Shown in pieces: positions 17,807 through 25,816 of a DNA stretch of 30,966 nt. The position numbers and the translations under genes were made by a program. How positions within the stretch are numbered: position 1 is the first letter of the stretch; the number at the start of each line of letters is the position of its first letter. This DNA is from a virus, in the IMG/VR virus record IMGVR_UViG_3300045999_007039, positions 1 to 30,966 of that record; one strand, given 5' to 3'. The notes beneath the pieces were generated by a model. That model was not told the origin of the DNA. It worked only from the letters and a program-made list of their open reading frames with translations, and made no database searches.

Positions 17807-18601
17807 ATGAAAACCGTGCATTTTATTGCAGGATTGCCTCGTTCTGGTTCAACAATGCTGTGTAATATTTTGAAACAAAATCCTGATATACACTCAGAAG
17901 CAGTTTCATCACTATCATCAATTGTTGGTTCAATTCATGCTAACTGGAATTCATTTGAAACAAATAAAGAATATCCAAACGACAAAGCAAAAACTGGTGC
18001 TATTTCAGGAGTCATTCAAGGATACTACAGTCACATTGAAAAGAATATTGTTTTTGACAAAGATCGTCAATGGATTTCTCAAATAGGATTGCTTGAAAAT
18101 ATTCTACAAAAACAGATAAAAATTGTATGCATGGTACGCAATCCAGCAGAAATTTTAGCATCATTCGAAAAACTTAGAAAAAATAATCCAAACTTTTTTG
18201 CTCTTCCAGATCAATCTCTAAGAGAATCTTCGACAATTGCATCAAGAGCATACTTCTACGCGGGACCTAACGGACCATTAGGTTTAGCTCATGCTCACAT
18301 GAAAGATGCAATAACTATGGGATATCTTGATAGACTATTATTCGTAGATTATGGAAGATATTGCAATAGTCCTAAATCACAAACCAAAAGAATATACGAC
18401 TTCTTTGAAATTCCTCAATTTGAACATACATTTACAAAAATTGAACAAGTTGAAAAATATAACGATCTTGCCGTAGGATTACCAAATCTTCATAAGATCA
18501 AACCGAAATTAGAGAAAACAACTGTTAATTGTGTAGAATATCTTGGTCTTGATTTGTATGAACAATACAATAGAGAAATATTCTGGAATGCTTGGATTTA
18601 A
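17807..18601 (+). CDS. PAPS-dependent sulfotransferase family protein, 264 aa
   Basis: The N-terminus carries a 5'-phosphosulfate-binding P-loop, GLPRSGSTML (9-18). IKIVCMVRNPAEILASFEKL (104-123) matches the 3'-phosphate-binding region, with Arg111 and Ser119 in the expected places. A late segment, RLLFVDYGRYCNSP...RIYDFFEIP, matches the typical C-terminal part of the fold. The protein would transfer a sulfuryl group from PAPS to a hydroxyl or amine acceptor, most likely a glycan given the neighbouring glycosyltransferase; the acceptor is unknown. The ATG is preceded by AAAGGA. It is soluble, with no signal peptide or membrane anchor, so it acts in the infected cell's cytoplasm. The adenylylsulfate-kinase-like domain two genes downstream may be linked to its cofactor. 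Confidence 0.8.
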   Translation: MKTVHFIAGLPRSGSTMLCNILKQNPDIHSEAVSSLSSIVGSIHANWNSFETNKEYPNDKAKTGAISGVIQGYYSHIEKNIVFDKDRQWISQIGLLENILQKQIKIVCMVRNPAEILASFEKLRKNNPNFFALPDQSLRESSTIASRAYFYAGPNGPLGLAHAHMKDAITMGYLDRLLFVDYGRYCNSPKSQTKRIYDFFEIPQFEHTFTKIEQVEKYNDLAVGLPNLHKIKPKLEKTTVNCVEYLGLDLYEQYNREIFWNAWI

Positions 18602-18671
18602 TGACTCGTTAGAAGTCCACAATAAAATACGATAATTTTATAAAAGAACATATTATGAGAGGAATATATTA

Positions 18672-19274
18672 ATGACACCAGAACACAATAAACTCAATAT
18701 GGGTTGTGGTTACAAAAAACTAGAAGATCATTGGAATGTAGATGTCGATTCAAAATGCAATCCAGACGAAGTATTTGATTTCGAATCAACACCATGGCCA
18801 TGGGAAACAGACTTTTTTGAAAGCATTCATGCAGATAATGTTCTAGAACACTTGGGTCAAAATCCAAAAGTATTCACAAACATAATCAAAGAAATGTATA
18901 GAGTGAGTAAAAACGGCGCTCAATGGTATATCTGTGTGCCACATCATCGATGCGATTTATTCTACGATGATTATACGCATGTTCGATTCTTGACTGAAAA
19001 AACATTTAGAATGTTTGATCAAACAGTAAATATCAAATCCATTAAAAATAAACTAAGTGATAGCACTTTTGGTATACAGCATGATATTGATATTGAAGTT
19101 TTTGATGTAACATACAATATTGTTAATTATTGGAGATCGCAACAAGAACAAGGTATGCTGGGTGCAAAACAACTTGACATAAATTTAAATACAATGAGTA
19201 ATGTTGCAGAATCAGTAAATATTTTTGTGAAAGTACATAAACCAGGTCGAATGAAAGATTATAGATTGACTTAA
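18672..19274 (+). CDS. SAM-dependent methyltransferase (class I), 200 aa
   Basis: Motif I is LNMGCGYKKL (8-17). An acidic strand end WNVDVDS (21-27) is in the position that contacts SAM ribose. DNVLEHL (55-61) matches the motif of Methyltransf_11/predicted SAM methyltransferases, followed by IKEMYRVSKNGAQWYICVPH, a typical strand 5 region. The protein is short and has no DNA-target recognition domain, so a small molecule or glycan is a more likely substrate than DNA. It lies between a sulfotransferase and a kinase/nucleotidyltransferase, as in surface-polysaccharide gene clusters. A GAGAGGA ribosome binding site (18657-18663) supports the ATG. Substrate unknown. Confidence 0.75.
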   Translation: MTPEHNKLNMGCGYKKLEDHWNVDVDSKCNPDEVFDFESTPWPWETDFFESIHADNVLEHLGQNPKVFTNIIKEMYRVSKNGAQWYICVPHHRCDLFYDDYTHVRFLTEKTFRMFDQTVNIKSIKNKLSDSTFGIQHDIDIEVFDVTYNIVNYWRSQQEQGMLGAKQLDINLNTMSNVAESVNIFVKVHKPGRMKDYRLT

Positions 19275-19291
19275 CCTTTGGAGAATATATT

Positions 19292-20068
19292 ATGACAAGA
19301 ATTCTAATTATGGGACTACCTGGCTCAGGCAAAACAACCATAGCCAAAAAAATATGCGAACTACTACCCGATACATACTACCTCAACGGAGATGAAGTAA
19401 GAAAAAAATATGATGATTGGGACTTCTCTAGAGAAGGCAGACTTCGTCAAGCTGATAGAATGCGCGATCTAGCAAAAGAAAGCTATCATTCGTTCGTTCT
19501 AAACGACTTCATATGTCCATTGCCTGAGATGAGAGAAAAAGTAGATCCTGACTGGATCGTTTGGATGGACACGATAGAAAAAGGTCGATATGAAGACACT
19601 AATAAAGCATTTGTTCCACCAAATGAATATGATTTTAGAATAACTGAACAAAATGCAGAAAAATGGGCTCCATATATTGTGGAAAAAATACTCAATAATA
19701 CTAGAAGACCTACTTTTGATTGGAGAAAAGAAACAGTTCAAATGCTTGGTAGATGGCAGCCATGGCACCAGGGACATCGTGCATTGTTTGAAAGATTGCT
19801 AGAGAAAAAAGAACAAGTGTGTATAATGGTTAGAGACTGTCATGGTTGGAATGATTCAAATCCTTTTAATTTCGATCAAGTATCTAATGCAATTAAAAGA
19901 GATCTTGAACCACTATATCAAGGAAGATTTCATATCATGCTAGTTCCAAATATAACACATATTGGATACGGTAGAAGTGTTGGTTATACAATTCAAGAAG
20001 AGACATTTGACGACTCAATAACTAAAATATCAGCAACTGAAATAAGAAAAAACATGGGACTAAAATAA
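19292..20068 (+). CDS. Adenylylsulfate kinase-like plus nucleotidyltransferase fusion, 258 aa
   Basis: Two domains are visible. Residues 1-135 are a P-loop kinase like CysC: GLPGSGKTTIAKK (8-20), LNGDEVR (31-37), then DFSREGRLRQADRM (44-57) and FICPLPEMRE (73-82), which follow the order of APS-kinase motifs. Residues 148-258 are a HxGH nucleotidyltransferase: GRWQPWHQGHRALF (153-166), where HQGH is the catalytic signature, and ISATEIRKNMG (246-256), the usual C-terminal motif. In length and motifs this second domain looks more like the NMN/cytidylyltransferase class than a full ATP sulfurylase. It could phosphorylate and activate a small molecule or sugar, or help supply PAPS to the sulfotransferase at 17807; the sequence does not decide. 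The start has a GGAG site. Confidence 0.7.
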   Translation: MTRILIMGLPGSGKTTIAKKICELLPDTYYLNGDEVRKKYDDWDFSREGRLRQADRMRDLAKESYHSFVLNDFICPLPEMREKVDPDWIVWMDTIEKGRYEDTNKAFVPPNEYDFRITEQNAEKWAPYIVEKILNNTRRPTFDWRKETVQMLGRWQPWHQGHRALFERLLEKKEQVCIMVRDCHGWNDSNPFNFDQVSNAIKRDLEPLYQGRFHIMLVPNITHIGYGRSVGYTIQEETFDDSITKISATEIRKNMGLK

Positions 20069-20072
20069 ATTA

Positions 20073-20090
20073 TTTCATAAATATATGAAA
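20073..20090 (+). promoter_or_regulatory. Palindrome overlapping a late promoter core
   Basis: TTTCATAAATATATGAAA is a 7-bp perfect inverted repeat (TTTCATA / TATGAAA) around a 4-nt loop AATA. The late promoter core at 20076-20083 lies inside it. Confidence 0.5.
20076..20083 (+). promoter_or_regulatory. T4-type late promoter core CATAAATA
   Basis: CATAAATA in the 42-nt gap between the enzyme island and the 207-aa fibre gene, 27 nt before the ATG at 20111. It would restart late transcription of the virion genes downstream of the island. Confidence 0.55.
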
Positions 20091-20110
20091 TACAATGGGT
20101 AAAATAACTA

Positions 20111-20734
20111 ATGGCTTTAAATTTTCCACAAAATCCCACTACGGGAGATGTATATCAAACTTATGTGTTTGATGGAACTAAATGGGTTTCTGAAGCCACA
20201 TTAGTTATCGATAGTGTTGCACCAGCATTTAACAAAGCAAATGATGCGTATAGTACGGCTACATTAGCATTTGATCGTGCTAATGTAGCTAATACCGTAC
20301 CCATAGAAAAATCTGGCGTTCTCATATCAAGTAAAAACAAAATAAACTTCATAGAGGGAACAAACACCACAATAACGATAACAGATGATTCTTTGGGGAA
20401 TAGAACTAATATAACAATTAGCGCAAGTGGTAGTGGCGGCGGTGGCGGTGGCGGTGGTTCAAGTGAAATCAATACTTTCTTCACTACTAGTTCAAGTTAC
20501 ACTATGACAAGTTCAGATCAAGCTATAATATCAAATGCTACGACTGATATTACCATAACACTACCATCAGCCGCAGTTGCAAAAAGTTATTATTTTTTTA
20601 ATGGTGGTTCTGGTTCAATGACACTTGAAACTGTAAGTAGTCAGTTGATAAATAACGATACAAGTTTAATTTTACGATATAATGGATCATCGTGTAGACT
20701 AGTATCTACTGGATCTAAATTTTTAATAATATAA
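20111..20734 (+). CDS. Short tail fibre-like protein, 207 aa
   Basis: The N-terminus (NFPQNPTTGDVYQTYVFDGTKW) is a common opening of phage fibre-like proteins. It is followed by short AFDRAN-type helices (AFNKANDAYSTATLAFDRAN) and a diverged copy of the module found twice in the 1365-aa fibre (SGVLISSKNKINFIEGTNTT, then TITDDSLGNRTNITIS). A run of eight glycines separates this from a C-terminal beta domain (ITLPSAAVAKSYYFFNGGSG to the end), which resembles small fibre tip domains. The segment order matches bases of about 10030-10425 in the 1365-aa gene, so this is a short paralogue of its middle. The ribosome binding site is weak. It is likely a minor fibre or fibre adaptor. Confidence 0.75.
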   Translation: MALNFPQNPTTGDVYQTYVFDGTKWVSEATLVIDSVAPAFNKANDAYSTATLAFDRANVANTVPIEKSGVLISSKNKINFIEGTNTTITITDDSLGNRTNITISASGSGGGGGGGGSSEINTFFTTSSSYTMTSSDQAIISNATTDITITLPSAAVAKSYYFFNGGSGSMTLETVSSQLINNDTSLILRYNGSSCRLVSTGSKFLII

Positions 20735-20749
20735 TCTGAGGAAAATCTA

Positions 20750-21085
20750 ATGGCATATTTTGAACAAACAAGATTAGCAAATGAAAAAGATGAAGTTGTT
20801 AATCCTGCATCAGAAGAATCTATTATACTTCTAAGAAGACTTATAAAAGTCTTGGAATCACAGTCTGTAGTTGACCCACAACAACGTCAGCGTATTACGA
20901 TTGATTCGATTACCGCAGGTTTAACGTTAGCTACAGTCAGCACGGTTAGTGCAGTTACTACAGTTAATACAGTTGGTTCGGTTACAAATATTGCTGCGTT
21001 AAATGGTTGGAATCAACAAATGTTTGCTGATCCTGCAAGACAAGCGTATAATACTGGCATTCGTTCGGCATTAACATTCTCATAA
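20750..21085 (+). CDS. Hypothetical virion-associated protein, 111 aa
   Basis: I do not recognise a named family. The N-terminal half is helical (EESIILLRRLIKVLESQ). The central part is a low-complexity beta-prone run of T, V and S (TLATVSTVSAVTTVNTVGSV) and the C-terminus reads NGWNQQMFADPARQAYNTGI. Proteins with this architecture (helix, TVSTV-type stretch, 'DPARQAY' tail) sit next to large structural genes in marine T4-like phages, so a virion role is likely. GAGGAAAA before the ATG is a strong start signal. The next gene begins 20 nt downstream with its own SD, so the two are co-transcribed. Confidence 0.65.
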   Translation: MAYFEQTRLANEKDEVVNPASEESIILLRRLIKVLESQSVVDPQQRQRITIDSITAGLTLATVSTVSAVTTVNTVGSVTNIAALNGWNQQMFADPARQAYNTGIRSALTFS

Positions 21086-21105
21086 GAGGAATTCGGGAGT
21101 AAATT

Positions 21106-24100
21106 ATGGCACTAACATCAAACAAATTACAAAAGCAAGTCGATCTACCTGTATGGGAATGGACAAGACCGCTACCAGCTACACCCGGCACCACAGCTGG
21201 TGTTTCGGCATTTTGTAATGCTGATAATACCGATTTCGATGAAAGATCAGGTCGATACATTTATATGCTATTAAACGCAACAAACTTTTGGAGATATGAT
21301 ACTGTTGCTGATACATATCTTCAACTTGCTACACCCGGTATACCACCCACAGCTGCTTCTTCAATGCAGTTTGCTGGAGCACAGGGATATTATGGTCGTG
21401 TAATTTCAGCAACTTCAACTACAATTACAACAGGTCTACCCAATTCATCAGCACTTGGCTATAGAATTCGTATCATTTCAGGTAAGGGTGCAGGTCAAGA
21501 ACGTATTATCACAGCAGTTTCTGCTCCGGTAGTAGCAGATTGGGGCGGCGTTTCAACAGCAGCTACTGCAAACATTACAGATGCATCAAAAGCATGGACA
21601 TTTAACAACTGGATCGGATACGTTGTTCGTACAACTGGTGGTACAGGCCAGAATCAGGTTCGTAAGATTTTGTACAATTCTGCAACAGTATTAGCAATTG
21701 CAGATCTTAACATTTATGCGTGGGATAGTAACGCTGTTCCATTATCTACTACAGCAGGTACCATCGGCATAACTACAACAGCAATTGGTACTCAATATCA
21801 AATTGAATCTTCGACAATCACTGTTGATAGTGCATGGAGCGTAACACCTGATGACACATCACGCTATGTAATTCAGTCGGGCGGTGTTTGGCTAGCATCC
21901 GGCGCAACAGTAGCAAACGGTGGATTAACTTTGCAATATTATAGCGTTCTTGAAGACGTTTGGTATGCAAAGTCAATCAATAGCAATATGGTACCTGCAG
22001 TTCCTTCAGATCTTTCTTTAGAAAGATTTACTGAAAATTCTAGTATTTGGTATACAGGTAAAGCAACTTCTGGAAATACAACAACTCTTACTGACGCAAA
22101 TGCAAATTGGACCACAAATCAATGGGCAGGATATCACTGCTTTATTTGGACCGGTACAGGTAAAGCGCAAATTGCTGAAATTTTAAGTAATTCCGGAACA
22201 GCTCTAACATTTTCAACTACACTAGGAACAGGTCTTGATTCAACAAGTCGATATAATATTCTTGGTTATGATGCCGGCACTCTAACCTCGGCTACAGGTC
22301 GTATTCTAAGTGATACATCTAAAACTTGGGAAGTTAATCGGTGGGCTAATTATGCAATTCGTATCATTGCAGGTACAGGCGATGGTCAAATGCGTCAAAT
22401 TATGAGTAATGGTACCGATAGCATTATAACATACGATCCATGGAATATTCAACCTGATAATACATCGATTTATGCAATTCAATCATACACAAATGACATG
22501 TTGATGACTGTAGGTGCTAGTGCAGAAACATTTTTATATCATGCTGAAGGATCTGACTTAGTATCGCACGGTAGAATTCTTGATGAAGGTACAGTACAAG
22601 CAGCAGCTGCACTACCTGTAGACGGAACTAGCACTGCTACACATGTCGTATATGAACAAAAACCTGTAACAATCTCTTCTATTTCAGGTACAACTACAAT
22701 AACCGCTACCACTTCACATTCACATCAGTTTAAAGTAAATCAATGGGTATCAATTCGCGGTATTACTAATACTACGAATGCATATAACGTTACGGGTAAA
22801 GTGCAAATTGCAAGCATTCCTTCTGCAACATCATTCACATATACACCGTTTGCGGCAGGAACAGGTACATATCAGTATTCCGATAACGTAACTGTCGGTG
22901 TATCGGTTCTACCAGATGCTTCGAAATATCATGCCGATCTTGCAACAGGCGGTTCAACAACAACTGTTACATTCTCGCGAGCAACACCAACTAATATCAA
23001 TGGATGGTATGCATATGGTACAAATATTGCAGCGGGCGCTCAAGTACAAAGCGGCGCAGGTACGACAACAATCACGTTCAATCTAACCGGTGCAGGTACA
23101 CCCACAGGTACAATTATTTTCTCTAAGTGGCCACGTCCCGTAACAGCAACATATTCATCTGGTGGTGGTGCAGGTGTGTTTACCACTACGTTGACAGGTA
23201 ACGTTCCAGCATATTGCAAAGGCTGGCTTGTAACAGGAACTAACATCGGATTGGGTACTTACTTAACTGGTGGTGAAGGTACTGCAACTATCAATCTGTC
23301 AATTCAAAATTCTGGAACACCTTCTGGTACTATTACATTTAGTCATCCAACTAATTTACCATTACCCGTAACTGCAACATATAGCTCAGGTACCGGAACT
23401 TCAATTACATTGTCAGCAAGTGTGCCTACGTATGTTCGCGGATGGTTTGTTTCAGGAACTAATATAGGAAATGGCACAACTATTGTTTCTGGTGAAGGCA
23501 CTGCAACTATTACACTTTCACAGTCTACAAGTGGCACACCTTCAGGTACTATCACATTCTATCCACCTACCATGATACCTGCAATGCTGTACGCAACGAC
23601 AGCAGCGCCTGTTGTTACAGCGACCACTTTCGGTCTACTTGCTACTGGTAGCCCTATGCAGCTTGTTGCTCAAAATACTACGAATGGTACAATTATGACG
23701 CCAATTGCTGCACTTTCTGCAGTTGCTGTTGGTTTGTCTAGATTTGTTATTGCAAAGCGCGATATGATAGGTCAACATTATGTAAACCAGAATCTATCAT
23801 ATCTATCAGGTGTTTCATTAGGTACACAGTCAACAACAACACTAGTCGATACGAATAGTTTTTGGTCAACAGCAACAGGTTCAGGTGGTAGTTCGGGAGC
23901 TACATCATTCACTATCTCTGCAGTGGGCTCACCTATCCATAATGGATGGTATGTCTCAGGTACTGGTATTGCCGCAGGTACGCGAGTATTAAGTGGCGGT
24001 GGTACTACAACTATTACTGTAGACACACCTCTAACTGGTACAGTATCAGGTACGATTGTCTTTAGTGCATGGGCAACAAACAACATAATTGGTAGACGTT

Positions 24101-24657
24101 TGCGTGTTGTTTCTTCAACTGGTATAAACCAAGAGTTGGCTATCACGGGTGTTGCTCCTACTACAGGTACTTTAACGACAGGTACTGCTGTAGCTTCGGG
24201 ATCAGGTTCTTCAACTTATATGATATTGCCAACAGTCGTTCCTGGTGTTGGGTCGCATTTGAGATGGCAGTCTGATTCATCAACTTCATCAAATCAAGGA
24301 CGCAACGTATTTAGATTTAGAGGTGGTGGTGCTGTTGGTTTAGATAGAATTGACTTGACAACAGATTTATTCCATTTCATGACTATAACACCAAACTTTG
24401 AAGCATTGACGACAGGTTCACATTATGCATATGATGGTAAAGATCGAATTTACATTCAACGTGACGCAACCAATCGTATATACTATTTCGATTTGACAAA
24501 CAACACAATATATGGTGCGGGTTTTGTACCATATGCTGCGGGTACTGCTGTTACTGGCAATAGAATGGAAATTTTCAAAACTATCGATGGTTTAAAATAC
24601 CTGCTTTTCAATCGTCATGGTTCTTCGGAAACATTTAGACAACTAATATTCTTTTAA
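21106..24657 (+). CDS. Large repetitive virion structural protein, 1183 aa
   Basis: A secreted-type, Thr/Gly/Ser-rich protein with no catalytic motif that I can see. The opening (LQKQVDLPVWEWTRPLP, then RSGRYIYMLLNATNFWRYD) is followed by several domains with the pattern W..N.W.GY..RI..GTG.GQ.R.I..N, at about residues 150-210, 315-370 and 405-450. Four copies of a beta repeat (GW.V.GTNI..GT.V.SGEGTATITLS....GTPSGTITF) lie at about 625-820 and 940-990. The C-terminus (DGKDRIYIQRDATNRIYYFDL) looks like a single propeller-like blade or a capping domain. It lies between a short fibre gene and the neck genes, so it is a virion protein, perhaps fibre or baseplate. Two SD-like elements (GAGG and GGGAG) precede the ATG. 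Exact role unknown. Confidence 0.75.
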   Translation: MALTSNKLQKQVDLPVWEWTRPLPATPGTTAGVSAFCNADNTDFDERSGRYIYMLLNATNFWRYDTVADTYLQLATPGIPPTAASSMQFAGAQGYYGRVISATSTTITTGLPNSSALGYRIRIISGKGAGQERIITAVSAPVVADWGGVSTAATANITDASKAWTFNNWIGYVVRTTGGTGQNQVRKILYNSATVLAIADLNIYAWDSNAVPLSTTAGTIGITTTAIGTQYQIESSTITVDSAWSVTPDDTSRYVIQSGGVWLASGATVANGGLTLQYYSVLEDVWYAKSINSNMVPAVPSDLSLERFTENSSIWYTGKATSGNTTTLTDANANWTTNQWAGYHCFIWTGTGKAQIAEILSNSGTALTFSTTLGTGLDSTSRYNILGYDAGTLTSATGRILSDTSKTWEVNRWANYAIRIIAGTGDGQMRQIMSNGTDSIITYDPWNIQPDNTSIYAIQSYTNDMLMTVGASAETFLYHAEGSDLVSHGRILDEGTVQAAAALPVDGTSTATHVVYEQKPVTISSISGTTTITATTSHSHQFKVNQWVSIRGITNTTNAYNVTGKVQIASIPSATSFTYTPFAAGTGTYQYSDNVTVGVSVLPDASKYHADLATGGSTTTVTFSRATPTNINGWYAYGTNIAAGAQVQSGAGTTTITFNLTGAGTPTGTIIFSKWPRPVTATYSSGGGAGVFTTTLTGNVPAYCKGWLVTGTNIGLGTYLTGGEGTATINLSIQNSGTPSGTITFSHPTNLPLPVTATYSSGTGTSITLSASVPTYVRGWFVSGTNIGNGTTIVSGEGTATITLSQSTSGTPSGTITFYPPTMIPAMLYATTAAPVVTATTFGLLATGSPMQLVAQNTTNGTIMTPIAALSAVAVGLSRFVIAKRDMIGQHYVNQNLSYLSGVSLGTQSTTTLVDTNSFWSTATGSGGSSGATSFTISAVGSPIHNGWYVSGTGIAAGTRVLSGGGTTTITVDTPLTGTVSGTIVFSAWATNNIIGRRLRVVSSTGINQELAITGVAPTTGTLTTGTAVASGSGSSTYMILPTVVPGVGSHLRWQSDSSTSSNQGRNVFRFRGGGAVGLDRIDLTTDLFHFMTITPNFEALTTGSHYAYDGKDRIYIQRDATNRIYYFDLTNNTIYGAGFVPYAAGTAVTGNRMEIFKTIDGLKYLLFNRHGSSETFRQLIFF
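22981..23569 (+). repeat. Three degenerate beta repeats of about 65 aa
   Basis: Three consecutive protein-level repeats share GWxVxGTNIxxGT, GEGTATITL and GTPSGTITF elements; a fourth copy lies at about 23881-24072. They are diverged in DNA, unlike the fibre and RCC1 repeats. Confidence 0.65.
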
Positions 24658-24662
24658 GGTTT

Positions 24663-24666
24663 GGAG
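24663..24666 (+). promoter_or_regulatory. Ribosome binding site GGAG fixing the start at 24673
   Basis: GGAG lies 6 nt before the ATG at 24673. An in-frame TTG at 24661 overlaps the SD and cannot be served by it, so the ATG is the start. Confidence 0.75.
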
Positions 24667-24672
24667 TTACAT

Positions 24673-24846
24673 ATGACTATTCAAGAATTAATTATTATAC
24701 TACAAAATAGAGTGCTTGCTTTAAATGAAGCTAGGAAACATGCGGCAAACTCAGGAGATCCTGAAAGAGTCGTTCAGATCGACAATGATTTGATAACTAC
24801 TAACATAAGTTTGGATCAAATGAAAAAAATATCATTGAATACTTAA
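24673..24846 (+). CDS. Small helical protein upstream of gp13, 57 aa
   Basis: A 57-residue protein, TIQELIIILQNRVLALNEAR...GDPERVVQIDNDLITTNISLDQM, predicted by eye to be two amphipathic helices (a helical hairpin or short coiled coil). Small proteins of this pattern directly precede gp13 in marine T4-like phages. The start at 24673 rather than the upstream TTG is chosen from the GGAG spacing. It ends 1 nt before the gp13 ATG, so it is translationally coupled to gp13. Function unknown; a structural or assembly role is inferred from position. Confidence 0.65.
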   Translation: MTIQELIIILQNRVLALNEARKHAANSGDPERVVQIDNDLITTNISLDQMKKISLNT

Positions 24847-24847
24847 A

Positions 24848-25804
24848 ATGAGTACAATCAATTCGCGAAATAATCTTATTGATTATTGTAAACGACGTTT
24901 GGGTTTTCCTGTCATCGACATAAACGTAGATGACGATCAGGTCGAAGATAGAATCGATGATGCTCTTCAGTTCTATCAAGACTATCACTATGATGCAATT
25001 CAAAAGATTTATCTAAAACATTTAGTATCACAAACTGATGTTAATCGTGAATATATTGACATGACACAAGCTTCTGGTGTAGCTACAGTTGTTTCTGGAA
25101 GTGCTACAGTTACGGGTTCCGGGACTAATTTTACATCAGAATTTGCAGCCGGTGTCACACAATTGACCATAAACGGAGAAACAAAAACTGTATCTTCTGT
25201 CATCGACAAAAGTACAATGACAATGGATTCTGCATATTCTTCAAGTGCAAATTCAGTTCCTATTAGTATTGTTGGGGCAGCAGATTCTATCACTGGTGTC
25301 ACAAGAATATTTCCTATATCAAATGCAGCAACCGTAAACATGTTCGACCTTCGTTATCAGCTGCGTCTACATGAACTATATGACTTCACATCAACATCAT
25401 ATGTAAACTTTGTGTTGACACAACAACACTTACGCACACTAGACATGTTATTTTCAGGCGAACAGCCTGTTAGATTCAATAGACATCAAAATAGATTATA
25501 TATCGATTTTCAATGGGGAACTGATATACAAGCTGGTGAATATTTGGTCATTGAGGGCTATAAGATTATTGATCCCAATTCATACACAGATGTTTACAAT
25601 GATCGTTGGTTAAAGAGATACGCAACAGCACTCATCAAACGTCAATGGGGAATGAATATGAAGAAGTTCGGTGGTATTCAGCTGCCTGGTGGTGTTCAGT
25701 TAAATGGTCAACAAATATATGATGAAGCGGAGTCTGAAATTTCAACACTAGAACAAGAAATGCAAGACAAATATGAACTTCCTACGGAATTTTTACTTGG
25801 CTAA
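24848..25804 (+). CDS. gp13: Neck protein gp13-like, 318 aa
   Basis: Head-completion/neck protein homologous to T4 gp13. The N-terminus (LIDYCKRRLGFPVIDINVDD, then QVEDRIDDALQFYQDYHYDA) and the core (NMFDLRYQLRLHELYDF, then WLKRYATALIKRQWGMNMKK, then QQIYDEAESEI) match the family well. With gp14 it forms the neck that joins the filled head to the tail. Residues 75-143 (ATVTGSGTNFTSEF, then INGETKTVSSVIDKSTMT) interrupt the usual strand and look like an inserted beta domain of the kind seen in fibre proteins. The gene has no clear SD and relies on coupling to the 57-aa gene. gp14 begins 12 nt downstream. Confidence 0.85.
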   Translation: MSTINSRNNLIDYCKRRLGFPVIDINVDDDQVEDRIDDALQFYQDYHYDAIQKIYLKHLVSQTDVNREYIDMTQASGVATVVSGSATVTGSGTNFTSEFAAGVTQLTINGETKTVSSVIDKSTMTMDSAYSSSANSVPISIVGAADSITGVTRIFPISNAATVNMFDLRYQLRLHELYDFTSTSYVNFVLTQQHLRTLDMLFSGEQPVRFNRHQNRLYIDFQWGTDIQAGEYLVIEGYKIIDPNSYTDVYNDRWLKRYATALIKRQWGMNMKKFGGIQLPGGVQLNGQQIYDEAESEISTLEQEMQDKYELPTEFLLG

Positions 25805-25816
25805 TTGGTTTGAAAT

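Noticed and set aside
18602-18671. Promoter or terminator in the 70-nt gap before the methyltransferase gene
   Set aside because: AATTTTATAAAAG is present but is a poor match to NATAAATA, and no strong hairpin with a U-run is seen. Only a good ribosome binding site is supported.
18672-19274. DNA modification methyltransferase
   Set aside because: It has no target-recognition domain or N6-adenine/C5-cytosine catalytic motif; its motifs fit small-molecule or glycan methyltransferases better.
24661-24663. TTG at 24661 as the start of the small gene before gp13
   Set aside because: It overlaps the GGAG ribosome binding site that is correctly spaced for the ATG at 24673.
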